Made by a program: the position numbers and the translations under genes
Origin: an uncultured Eubacteriales bacterium
Lineage (GTDB): Bacteria; Bacillota; Clostridia; Peptostreptococcales; Anaerovoracaceae
Assembly: GCA_902793875.1 (NCBI GenBank)
Contig: CADBFL010000170.1
Location: forward strand, 1 to 5,742
Direction: 5' to 3'
Length of the DNA stretch: 5,742 nt
The notes under the pieces: generated by a model
Database searches by the model: none
What the model was told of the DNA's origin: nothing
What the model saw: only the letters and a program-made list of their open reading frames with translations
Part shown: one piece after another, positions 1-5,110 of the stretch
How the letters are laid out: each line of letters starts with the position of its first letter
Numbering within the stretch: position 1 is the stretch's first letter

Positions 1-1
1 A

Positions 2-472
2 GCCGGGACATATTACGTATGGTACATGGCTGAGGGAGATGCTTCTCATATTGATTCCGAACCGCAGGGACCTGTGAAGGTCACTATAGCGGGAAAGCCA
101 CCTGTAACGGTACAGCACACCATTACATATGAGCTGAACGGCGGAACTCTCGACGGGATGACGGGCACAGTGACATGGACCGTCGATTACGGCACAGTGA
201 TCGTTCTTCCTGAACCGGCCAGAGACGGATATACCTTCGACTACTGGGAAGGCTCCAGATACAATGCCGGAGACAAGTACACAGTGACCGGAGACCATAC
301 GTTCAGGGCCGTATGGAAGACCGGCGCAGGCGGAGGCGGCAGCAAGGGCGGCTCATCGAAGGGCGTGAAGACAGGCGACGATAATACCCTCGGCGCATGG
401 ACACTGCTCCTGCTCGGAGCGCTGACCGCAGCGACGGGGATGGTATATGCAAGAAAGAGAAAAGGTGAATGA
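2..472 (+). CDS. Secreted surface protein with InlB-type repeat and sorting-like tail, 3' end only
   Basis: The reading frame is open from the window edge, so this is the C-terminal 156 residues of a longer gene; the first internal Met (base 26) is not a credible start because coding continues upstream with AGTYYVWY. The residues before the repeat (GTYYVWYMAEGD, then EPQGPVKVTI) look like the end of a beta-sandwich repeat common in clostridial extracellular proteins. Bases about 116-319 encode one Listeria-Bacteroides (InlB B-type, Flg_new) repeat, recognised by ITYELNGGTLDGM, GYTFDYWEG and a closing FRAVWK. A Gly/Ser/Lys linker follows, then VKTGD, a hydrophobic segment (LGAWTLLLLGALTAATGMV) and the basic end RKRKGE, which is the layout of a sortase sorting signal. 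The Leu-Pro of LPxTG is replaced by Gly-Val. The role is probably adhesion or another cell-surface function; the ligand is unknown. The next gene starts 45 bases downstream and has a closely related C-terminus. Confidence 0.85.
   Translation, partial: AGTYYVWYMAEGDASHIDSEPQGPVKVTIAGKPPVTVQHTITYELNGGTLDGMTGTVTWTVDYGTVIVLPEPARDGYTFDYWEGSRYNAGDKYTVTGDHTFRAVWKTGAGGGGSKGGSSKGVKTGDDNTLGAWTLLLLGALTAATGMVYARKRKGE
121..319 (+). repeat. Direct repeat copy A: InlB-repeat cassette shared by two surface genes
   Basis: This 199-bp stretch aligns without gaps to 2651-2849 (offset 2530). I counted 30 mismatches, about 85% identity. It encodes the InlB-type repeat. The similarity indicates tandem duplication of the gene or its C-terminal cassette, or gene conversion between the two. 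Confidence 0.9.
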
Positions 473-507
473 TCTGACCCTTTGGAATGACCGTTTCGAA
501 GGGCAAC

Positions 508-513
508 AGGAGG
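508..513 (+). promoter_or_regulatory. Ribosome binding site AGGAGG
   Basis: A perfect AGGAGG lies 4 bases before the ATG at 518. It fixes the start of the second surface protein, which is confirmed by the signal peptide that begins there. No terminator or clear promoter is visible in the 45-base gap after the preceding stop, so the two genes may be co-transcribed. Confidence 0.85.
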
Positions 514-517
514 CACG

Positions 518-2014
518 ATGAAGAAAAGGCTTTTAGGAATACTGCTCAGCTTCGCGCTGATGATGGGGATGATGCCGGCGCTCGGAGTGAGTCAGACGGC
601 ATATGCGGACGACAAAGTCACTTATCTGGACAAGGACGGCGAAACGAAAACCGTGACGGTAAACGAGTTCATTACCAGTGGGACAACAGCGCTGACTGAA
701 GGATGGTATGCCGTGAATGAAAATGTGGGTCTAGCAAGTCTCTCGCTCACCGGCAATGTGAATATCATTCTGTGCGACAACAAGAAGCTGACAGTCAGTA
801 ATACTTCCGGGGACGGCATCACGAACTCTGGCGTACTGACCATATATGCCCAGAGCAAAGGGTCAGCCATGGGCAAGCTTGATGTCACGGGTAATAATGG
901 TATCGAAAATGGCAAAGATTTGGAGGTGGTCGGCGGTGATGTGAAAGCCACTGGTAATGCAGCCGACGGCTTTGCGATCCGCGCTCACCGGGATGTCAAG
1001 ATAAGCGGTGGCAGTGTTACTGCATCCGGCTCCACCGCGATCCGCGCTGTCCGGAATGTCGAGATAAAAGGCGGCACCGTGACAGCCACCGCCACCGGCG
1101 ATAATGGTAATGCGATATCTGCCTCGCATTATGTAGATCTGATGGGCGGCAGCGTTACTGCTTCCGGAGCCGGCATGGGACGGGGTATCGATGTCAACAA
1201 CAATGTACAGCTCGGCGGTAGCGTGAGAGTCTGGGCCGGTTCAAGCGCAAGCGACGCAGCCGATGTTACCGCCACCTTTGCAAATAATCATGGTCAAAAG
1301 TGGGTCCAGACTGAAACCGCCACACTCTGGGTCGGAGGTTTCCCGGTGACCAGCAGGAACGCAGAAAATATACTCGGCGATGCGGGCGCTACCGCGAGCT
1401 ACGATTACAGCACAGAAACACTGAAGCTTAATAATTACAGTTACGAAATCGAAGGGCATAGGTTTGGCGCTCTTAACAATTTCTATGCTGCAATATACGC
1501 TGACCAGGATCTGACGATCCGGCTTGTAGGCAAAAACACTGTGAAGTGCACAGAAAAGGAAGAGTCTGTTGGGTTCGGTATTTATTCCAATGGAAAAGCG
1601 ATTACCATCAGCGGGAGCGGTACGCTGATCGCGGCCGGCTACGGACAAAGCGGGATCGGCATTCAAACCGATAATGCTGATATAACGATCAACGGCGGTA
1701 CAGTGACTGCTTCAGGCGATAATGGCCTGTCTGCCAATGGAGGCAGCGTAGTTATCAACGATGGCATAGTCACCGCGATCGGCAGCAGCAATGATTTGGG
1801 AATCTCTGCTGATAGTATAGTGGTTGCAGATAAAATGGGCATCAATGCCGGTGACAGCAAAGAAACTGCCGTAGGTGTCGATAAGAAAACCTTTATAGAA
1901 AAACACCCTCAGCACTGGGTGCAGATATCAGAGGCTTATCCTCTCTGGGTACGCGGCCTACGATCCGAAAACCAATACCCTGAAGCTGAATGGCGCAGAC
2001 ATCAAGGCAGATAA
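518..2014 (+). CDS. Secreted beta-helix surface protein, 5' part of a frameshifted gene
   Basis: The product starts with a signal peptide (MKKRLLGILLSFALMMGMM, cleavage likely after AYA at residues 28-30). An N-terminal region with GWYAVNENV and LTVSNTSGDGI leads into right-handed beta-helix rungs such as VKISGGSVTASGSTAIRAV and VEIKGGTVTATATG; some rungs are 63 bp apart in DNA (GCGATCCGCGCT at 974 and 1037). A linker module WVQTETATLWVGGFPVT...ILGDAGATASYD...TLKLNN (bases about 1300-1440) introduces a second beta-helix block. A second copy of the linker begins at HWVQISEAYPLWV (about 1914-1951) but breaks off, and the last 21 residues are out-of-frame translation ending at the TAA at 2012-2014. 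Domains that belong to the same protein resume in the +1-shifted frame from base 1950. The intact ancestor would be an exported, probably wall-attached protein, perhaps carbohydrate-binding or adhesive by analogy with similar architectures. Translated as it stands, this part would be secreted without an anchor. Confidence 0.85.
   Translation: MKKRLLGILLSFALMMGMMPALGVSQTAYADDKVTYLDKDGETKTVTVNEFITSGTTALTEGWYAVNENVGLASLSLTGNVNIILCDNKKLTVSNTSGDGITNSGVLTIYAQSKGSAMGKLDVTGNNGIENGKDLEVVGGDVKATGNAADGFAIRAHRDVKISGGSVTASGSTAIRAVRNVEIKGGTVTATATGDNGNAISASHYVDLMGGSVTASGAGMGRGIDVNNNVQLGGSVRVWAGSSASDAADVTATFANNHGQKWVQTETATLWVGGFPVTSRNAENILGDAGATASYDYSTETLKLNNYSYEIEGHRFGALNNFYAAIYADQDLTIRLVGKNTVKCTEKEESVGFGIYSNGKAITISGSGTLIAAGYGQSGIGIQTDNADITINGGTVTASGDNGLSANGGSVVINDGIVTAIGSSNDLGISADSIVVADKMGINAGDSKETAVGVDKKTFIEKHPQHWVQISEAYPLWVRGLRSENQYPEAEWRRHQGR
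1946..1964 (+). other. Frameshift and deletion scar inside the surface-protein gene
   Basis: In the intact upstream module, LWV is followed by 19 residues (GGFPVTSRNAENILGDAGA) before TASYD. Here TGG (Trp, 1946-1948) is followed after one base by TAC GCG GCC TAC GAT (YAAYD) in frame 3, so about 59 nt are missing relative to the sister module. Because 59 is not a multiple of three, the frame changes. Downstream of 1950 the new frame reads on without a stop through AAYDPKTNTLKLNGADI to the end of the sorting tail at 2993. A real deletion or an assembly collapse would look the same. Confidence 0.8.
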
Positions 2015-2096
2015 GGATCATCAGCACGGCTACGCCGCGATATGCTGCGAGGATAAAGAAAACGAGCTGATCATCGATGCGGCAAAATCCGGTTCC

Positions 2097-2993
2097 GTGA
2101 AGGGTCCTGACTATGATGATCAGCATGAGGACGGCAGTTACGGCATCTTCTCGGAAGGGCCTCTGAGCGTCAGGGGCAAACTGAAAGCGAACGGCGGCGA
2201 TGCGTATGACAGCTGCGGGATAGCTGCTCCTGCTCTGACCGTTGAAAAAAATGCCGAACTGACTGCCGGCGGCGATACCGGCGTCAGTACCGAGGGGGGC
2301 AAGATCGCGGTCAAAGGCAAGCTGACTTCCATCGGCAAAGAGACCGGCATCTTCATCTATGGCGGTGAGATCACGGTCGGCAGCGGCGCTGAAATGAACG
2401 TCACAGGCAATAAAGTGGCGGGCATCGGAAGTGCCGGAACCAGCACTGTAGTTATAAATAAGGGCGCAAAAGTGCTCGCTGTAGGCGGAGTCAACGGCGC
2501 GATCGATGCTGTCGTGAAAAACGCCATCAGAGGAACGGCATGGACGGATAAGTCGGGCGCCAAAGGCAGGACAAAGATAGAGATCGATACTGACGGAAAA
2601 GAGCTCGGCGAAAAGTATAAGAGAGTACAGTTCCCGGCTGCTGAGTACACCATAACATACGACCTGAACGGCGGGACTCTCGACGGAATGACAGGCACAG
2701 TGACATGGACCGTCGATGAGGGCGATGTCATCATTCTTCCTGCTCCGGTGAGAGAAGGATACACCTTCGACTACTGGGAAGGATCAAAGTACAATGCAGG
2801 CGACAAATATACCGTGACCGGAGACCATACGTTCACGGCTGTATGGAAGGCGGCAAACAACGGCGGCGGAAAGAAGGGCGGCACGAAGACCGGCGACGGG
2901 AACGCTCTCGGCGCATGGGTCGCGCTCCTGCTTGCGGCAGCTTCCGGAACGGCGGGAATGGTCTTTGCAAGAAAGAAAGAGGCCGGGAAATAG
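2097..2993 (+). CDS. 3' part of the frameshifted surface protein: beta-helix, InlB repeat and sorting-like tail
   Basis: This frame is open from the scar at 1950. A GTG at 2097 is the first usable start codon an annotator would pick, but it has no Shine-Dalgarno sequence, so independent translation is doubtful and this is best read as the detached C-terminal half of the gene starting at 518. It encodes beta-helix rungs (GIFSEGPLSVRGKLKANGG, GGKIAVKGKLTSIGKETG, GGEITVGSGAEMNVTG), a stretch ending in KYKRVQFPA, then one InlB-type repeat (YTITYDLNGGTLDGM to TFTAVWK, about 2645-2849). A Gly/Lys linker, TKTGDGN, a hydrophobic segment (LGAWVALLLAAASGTAGMVF) and ARKKEAGK complete a wall-sorting layout. 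As in the upstream paralogue, the Leu-Pro of LPxTG is absent (GTKTG). If it is not expressed, the anchor of the protein is lost. The coding sequence is otherwise undamaged, which suggests a recent event or a sequencing or assembly error. Confidence 0.75.
   Translation: MKGPDYDDQHEDGSYGIFSEGPLSVRGKLKANGGDAYDSCGIAAPALTVEKNAELTAGGDTGVSTEGGKIAVKGKLTSIGKETGIFIYGGEITVGSGAEMNVTGNKVAGIGSAGTSTVVINKGAKVLAVGGVNGAIDAVVKNAIRGTAWTDKSGAKGRTKIEIDTDGKELGEKYKRVQFPAAEYTITYDLNGGTLDGMTGTVTWTVDEGDVIILPAPVREGYTFDYWEGSKYNAGDKYTVTGDHTFTAVWKAANNGGGKKGGTKTGDGNALGAWVALLLAAASGTAGMVFARKKEAGK
2651..2849 (+). repeat. Direct repeat copy B: InlB-repeat cassette
   Basis: Partner of the repeat at 121-319 (about 85% identity, no gaps). 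Differences cluster in short patches around 2727-2757 and 2793-2817; the rest, including the TGACATGGAC and GAGACCATAC blocks, is nearly unchanged. Confidence 0.9.
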
Positions 2994-3008
2994 ATCCGGA
3001 CGGGAGCG

Positions 3009-3509
3009 ATGAGACTGTTTCTTGCTGTAGTTCTGAATGAAGAAATGAAGGAAGCCCTCATGGACATGCAGGATGCCATGAGGGTTTACGGCGTGCGCGG
3101 CAGGGAGACTCCTCCTGACAACATGCACCTGACGCTGGCTTTCATAGGTGACTTTGACGATCCCGGACTTGTGAAGAGCGCTGTCGAAAGCGTGGAGATC
3201 CGGCCGTTTGAGATCCGGCTCAGGGGCATCGGGACCTTTGGGGATCTCTGGTGGGCAGGGCTCGATGACTGTCCGCCTCTCATGGCTGTCAGCAGAAGGC
3301 TGAGGCGCGCGCTGTCTGACGCGGGGGTGCCGTTCGACCGGAAGAAGTTCTCTCCGCACATAACGCTGATGAGGCGGGCTGAGGGCAGGCTCTCCGGAAT
3401 GCAGGAGGATGAGATGGCTTCGCTCTTCGGAGCGTCCATGACTGTGGATCATATCTCGCTGATGCGCTCCGACCGAGGCAGACACGGAATGATATATACA
3501 GAGCTGTAG
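3009..3509 (+). CDS. thpR: RNA 2',3'-cyclic phosphodiesterase (2H phosphoesterase, ThpR/LigT family)
   Basis: This family hydrolyses 2',3'-cyclic phosphate ends of RNA to 2'-phosphomonoesters and can join tRNA half-molecules in vitro; it is cytoplasmic. Both catalytic HxTx motifs of the 2H superfamily are present: His40-Leu-Thr42-Leu in NMHLTLAFIG, and His117-Ile-Thr119-Leu in FSPHITLMRR. The N-terminus MRLFLAV is the usual first strand of the family, so the ATG at 3009 is kept although its Shine-Dalgarno sequence (GGGAG, 3002-3006) is only two bases away. At 166 residues it is slightly short compared with the usual 175-190. It begins 15 bases after the stop of the surface-protein fragment and may be read from the same transcript or coupled to it, although the functions are unrelated. 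Family assignment is firm; the physiological substrate is not known. Confidence 0.92.
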   Translation: MRLFLAVVLNEEMKEALMDMQDAMRVYGVRGRETPPDNMHLTLAFIGDFDDPGLVKSAVESVEIRPFEIRLRGIGTFGDLWWAGLDDCPPLMAVSRRLRRALSDAGVPFDRKKFSPHITLMRRAEGRLSGMQEDEMASLFGASMTVDHISLMRSDRGRHGMIYTEL

Positions 3510-3562
3510 GCCATCCGCGGATATTCGGAAATCGCGGAAATCGCAGAAATTGCGGATGGACC
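3509..3562 (+). repeat. Hairpin enclosing 9-bp tandem repeats
   Basis: CCATCCGC at 3511-3518 is the exact inverse complement of GCGGATGG at 3552-3559, with outer GG (3509-3510) facing CC (3561-3562) across one unpaired base. The loop holds three 9-bp units, CGGAAATCG (3526-3534), CGGAAATCG (3535-3543) and CAGAAATTG (3544-3552). It starts at the stop codon of the preceding gene, but no U-tract follows, so it is not a standard terminator. It could stabilise the 3' end of the mRNA. Confidence 0.6.
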
Positions 3563-3655
3563 GCGCTGTTGTATGCATGTTGTGCAAAGTACAGCGGGCT
3601 GCGGAAAGAGTCCTGCGAAGACAGATCCGCGCTGTTGTATACTAATTGCGCAAAG
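3561..3655 (+). repeat. Duplicated 29-nt element upstream of the acetyltransferase
   Basis: Copy 1 is 3561-3589 and copy 2 is 3627-3655, 66 bp apart and identical at 24 of 29 positions. Both begin with CCGCGCTGTTGTAT and end with GCAAAG. Copy 2 ends in a perfect palindrome TTGCGCAA (3646-3653); copy 1 has TTGTGCAA (3580-3587). The layout is consistent with paired operator or promoter sites, but no regulator can be named. Confidence 0.6.
3638..3643 (+). promoter_or_regulatory. Possible -10 box TATACT for the acetyltransferase gene
   Basis: TATACT matches the sigma-A -10 consensus at five of six positions and lies 41 bases before the start codon at 3685. No recognisable -35 box stands 16-18 bases upstream, so this is only a candidate. 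It lies inside copy 2 of the duplicated element, next to the TTGCGCAA palindrome; in copy 1 the corresponding bases are TATGCA, so only the proximal copy looks promoter-like. Confidence 0.3.
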
Positions 3656-3671
3656 ACTGAAAAGGGAATGC

Positions 3672-3678
3672 AGGAGGG
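3672..3678 (+). promoter_or_regulatory. Ribosome binding site AGGAGGG
   Basis: AGGAGGG lies six bases before the ATG at 3685, an optimal spacing that supports this start for the acetyltransferase-like gene. Confidence 0.85.
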
Positions 3679-3684
3679 ATCGGG

Positions 3685-4341
3685 ATGATACAGGTGAGAC
3701 TTGCAGAGGTCGGAGATATAGAGGGCATCAGAGCTCTTATGAAGAAATATCACAGGGATACGATCTCCGACGAGGACCGTCCGGACGGATTCGTGACGAC
3801 GGCGATCACGGACGGGCAGCTGACTGAACTGATCCAAAAGGAACGCGGCGTGATGATCATTGCCGAACCTTCCGATGAAGGGCCCGACAAAGGGTCTGGC
3901 GAAGGTCCTGACAGAGGATCTGGCAAAAGACCTGACAAAGTGCTCGGGTTCTGTTTTGCGGCTCCGTGGGAGTTCTGGACGGCATGGCCGCTTTTCAGGC
4001 ACATGATCGGCATAATACCGGACTATGAATTCGAAGGAAAGAAGATCAGGATAGAGGAGACTTATCAGTACGGTCCGGTGTGCGTGGACAGATCGCTCCG
4101 CGGGACGGGAGCTTTTGAAGACCTGTTCTTCGCCAGCCTCGGGCAGTTCAGGGACAGATATCCTGTGATGCTGACCTTCGTCAATCAGATCAACAAAAGG
4201 TCTGAGAACGCTCATAACAATAAGGCGGGCATGGAGACTCTGGGGACTTTCGGGTTCGAAGGCAATCAGTATTTTCTGATGGGGATACGCACAGACGCGA
4301 AACGGCCCGGCAGCTTTTCCCGGCTCAGCAGCCCGGAATAG
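3685..4341 (+). CDS. GNAT-family N-acetyltransferase-like protein with a repeat insertion
   Basis: The 218-residue product begins like a GNAT domain (IQVRLAEVGDIEGIRALMKKYH). It has a central strand VLGFCFAAPWEFW (residues 86-98) and then YGPVCVDRSLRGTGAFEDLF (129-148), where RGTGAF (139-144) fits the acetyl-CoA pyrophosphate-binding loop (R/Q-x-x-G-x-G/A). The C-terminal part (YPVMLTFVNQINKRS...AHNNKAGMETLGTFGF) resembles the closing strands of the fold. The acceptor substrate cannot be inferred. Residues about 62-85, between the strands MIIAE and VLGFC, are a hydrophilic run of 8-residue repeats (GPDKGSGE, GPDRGSGK, RPDK); in most GNAT proteins this is a short turn, so it looks like a repeat expansion in a surface loop that should not disturb the fold. 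Its own ribosome binding site and a 175-base upstream gap suggest a separate transcription unit; a terminator follows about 105 bases after the stop. Confidence 0.8.
   Translation: MIQVRLAEVGDIEGIRALMKKYHRDTISDEDRPDGFVTTAITDGQLTELIQKERGVMIIAEPSDEGPDKGSGEGPDRGSGKRPDKVLGFCFAAPWEFWTAWPLFRHMIGIIPDYEFEGKKIRIEETYQYGPVCVDRSLRGTGAFEDLFFASLGQFRDRYPVMLTFVNQINKRSENAHNNKAGMETLGTFGFEGNQYFLMGIRTDAKRPGSFSRLSSPE
3877..3939 (+). repeat. 24-bp tandem repeat inside the acetyltransferase gene
   Basis: Two full 24-bp units (3877-3900 and 3901-3924) and a partial third (3925-3939) encode GPD-K/R-GSG-type octapeptides. The unit is a multiple of three, so copy-number changes would keep the frame. Confidence 0.85.
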
Positions 4342-4446
4342 CAGCGGATGCAGATCATCCCCGAAGACGGCAGGGACCGGTTAGGATCGAAAAAGACATC
4401 GTGAGTTTCAGGGCTTCCAATGAAGACGGCCACTGCACGGTGGAAT
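4342..4446. other. Intergenic stretch without a recognised feature
   Basis: Between the acetyltransferase stop and the terminator hairpin I see no gene with both a start and a ribosome binding site. One frame reads IEKDIVSFRASNEDGHCTVE and stops at 4446-4448 just before the terminator. It has no start codon of its own and could be the eroded tail of a lost gene, but this is weak. Confidence 0.4.
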
Positions 4447-4474
4447 AAGACAGGCCTGAGGGCCTGCTTCTTTT
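4447..4474 (+). terminator. Rho-independent terminator
   Basis: CAGGCC (4451-4456) and GGCCTG (4461-4466) form a 6-bp GC-rich stem around a TGAG tetraloop, followed at once by CTTCTTTT (4467-4474). This fits an intrinsic terminator for the acetyltransferase transcript and separates it from the repeat array just downstream. Confidence 0.75.
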
Positions 4475-4491
4475 ATTGTCAATCTAAAAAA

Positions 4492-4854
4492 TGGAGCGAA
4501 ATGAGCGCCTGCCTCAAAAACGCACCATATACAGCAGGCCGGCAGTGCTCAAACTGGAGCGAAATTAGCGTCAGTCCCGAAAATGCACCAATTTCAGACT
4601 GAGCCAGGCGAGATAATTGGAGCGAAATGAGCGACTGCTTCGAAAATGCACCAATTCGGCACCGGGCTGTAACGAAAAACTGGAGCGAAATGTGCGTCTG
4701 CCTCAAAAATGCACCATATACGGCAGGCCGGCAAAGCTAAAACTGGAGCGAAATGAGCGCCGGCCTCGAAAATGCACCATATACGGCAGGCCGGCAAAGA
4801 CTAAAATGGTGCGAAATGAGCACCAGCCTCGAAAATGCACCAATTCCAGGCTGA
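4492..4854 (+). repeat. Array of six 63-bp units with covarying hairpin arms
   Basis: Six 36-nt conserved blocks start at 4492, 4555, 4618, 4681, 4744 and 4807, exactly 63 bp apart. Each begins TGGAGCGAAAT (TGGTGCGAAAT in the last) and ends in GCACCA. The 27-nt segments between them are partly alike: units 1, 4 and 5 share TATAC-GCAGGCCGGC, the others differ. Within units, arms around positions 16-23 and 42-52 are complementary although their sequence differs: GCCTGC/GCAGGC (unit 1), TCAGTC/GACTGA (unit 2), GTCTGCC/GGCAGGC with one G-U pair (unit 4), GCCGGCC/GGCCGGC (unit 5), CAGCCT/AGGCTG (unit 6). Unit 3 has no comparable pairing. The bases just before unit 1 (CTAAAAA) resemble the end of a 27-nt segment. 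Strand is given as plus only by convention. No protein-coding role is convincing: frames on both strands stay open because 63 is a multiple of three, and none has a good start and ribosome binding site. Confidence 0.93.
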
Positions 4855-4904
4855 TCTTAAAGGGGAAATGGGTATTCCCGTTCGCGCTCCTTTGCGCTCT
4901 CGGG

Positions 4905-4990
4905 GTCTGCCAGCCGATCGCGCCGCTCTGCAGCTGCCGCCCGGGCTATGTGAGGGGCCCGGCGACAGCGCTGGCGCTCCCGGGGCAGAC
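4905..4990 (+). other. GC-rich nested hairpin, possible structured RNA
   Basis: The inner stem pairs GCTG (4933-4936), CGCC (4938-4941) and GGGC (4943-4946) with GCCC (4957-4960), GGCG (4961-4964) and CAGC (4966-4969), leaving one mismatch, one bulge and a 10-nt loop. Directly outside it GCCAGC (4909-4914) can pair with GCTGGC (4970-4975), and GTCT (4905-4908) with AGAC (4987-4990); alternatively GTCTGCC pairs as a block with GGCAGAC (4984-4990). The strand is assumed. GC-rich DNA folds easily, so this may be chance. Confidence 0.4.
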
Positions 4991-5099
4991 TGATCAAAAG
5001 CCTTTAACAGGATGAAAACAGGACGATCACGGAATGATAACAGGATGAGCAGTGATGAGAGGTCTTTTTGAAGAAAATGCGAAAGGGACGGCTGCCATG

Positions 5100-5110
5100 T
5101 ATGGTAAAAT
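5100..5110 (+). promoter_or_regulatory. Extended -10 promoter TATGG-TAAAAT
   Basis: TAAAAT (5105-5110) is preceded by TATGG, a TRTGn extended -10 element typical of Gram-positive sigma-A promoters. The nearest -35-like sequence (TTGAAG, 5068-5073) is too far away at 31 bases, which an extended -10 may tolerate. Transcription would start around 5117, about 48 bases before the ATG at 5165. Confidence 0.5.

Noticed and set aside
474..504. Terminator between the two surface-protein genes
   Set aside because: CCCTT and AAGGG can pair over a long loop, but the stem is only 5 bp and no U-tract follows.
1946..1964. Programmed ribosomal frameshift in the surface protein
   Set aside because: There is no slippery heptamer, and comparison with the sister module shows about 20 residues missing, which a deletion explains and a frameshift does not.
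2784..3587. Minus-strand ORF (267 codons)
   Set aside because: It is a shadow of the surface-protein tail and of thpR, both of which have family motifs on the plus strand.
3289..4215. Long minus-strand ORF (308 codons)
   Set aside because: It overlaps thpR and the acetyltransferase gene antisense, has no recognisable domain and is rich in Arg/Ser/Pro as expected from reading GC-rich coding DNA on the wrong strand.
4420..4602. 60-residue ORF on the plus strand
   Set aside because: It runs through the intrinsic terminator at 4447-4474 and has no ribosome binding site.
4492..4842. CRISPR array (36-nt repeats, 27-nt spacers)
   Set aside because: The repeat lengths look right, but the repeats differ at many positions, the spacers of units 1, 4 and 5 are near-identical to each other, spacer and repeat segments are complementary within units, and no cas gene or leader is visible.
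4617..5015. 132-residue ORF with KCTIYGRPAK repeats
   Set aside because: It starts at a TTG without a ribosome binding site, runs through the repeat array only because the period is 63, and ends in translation of GC-rich structured DNA. Frames on the opposite strand are equally open.
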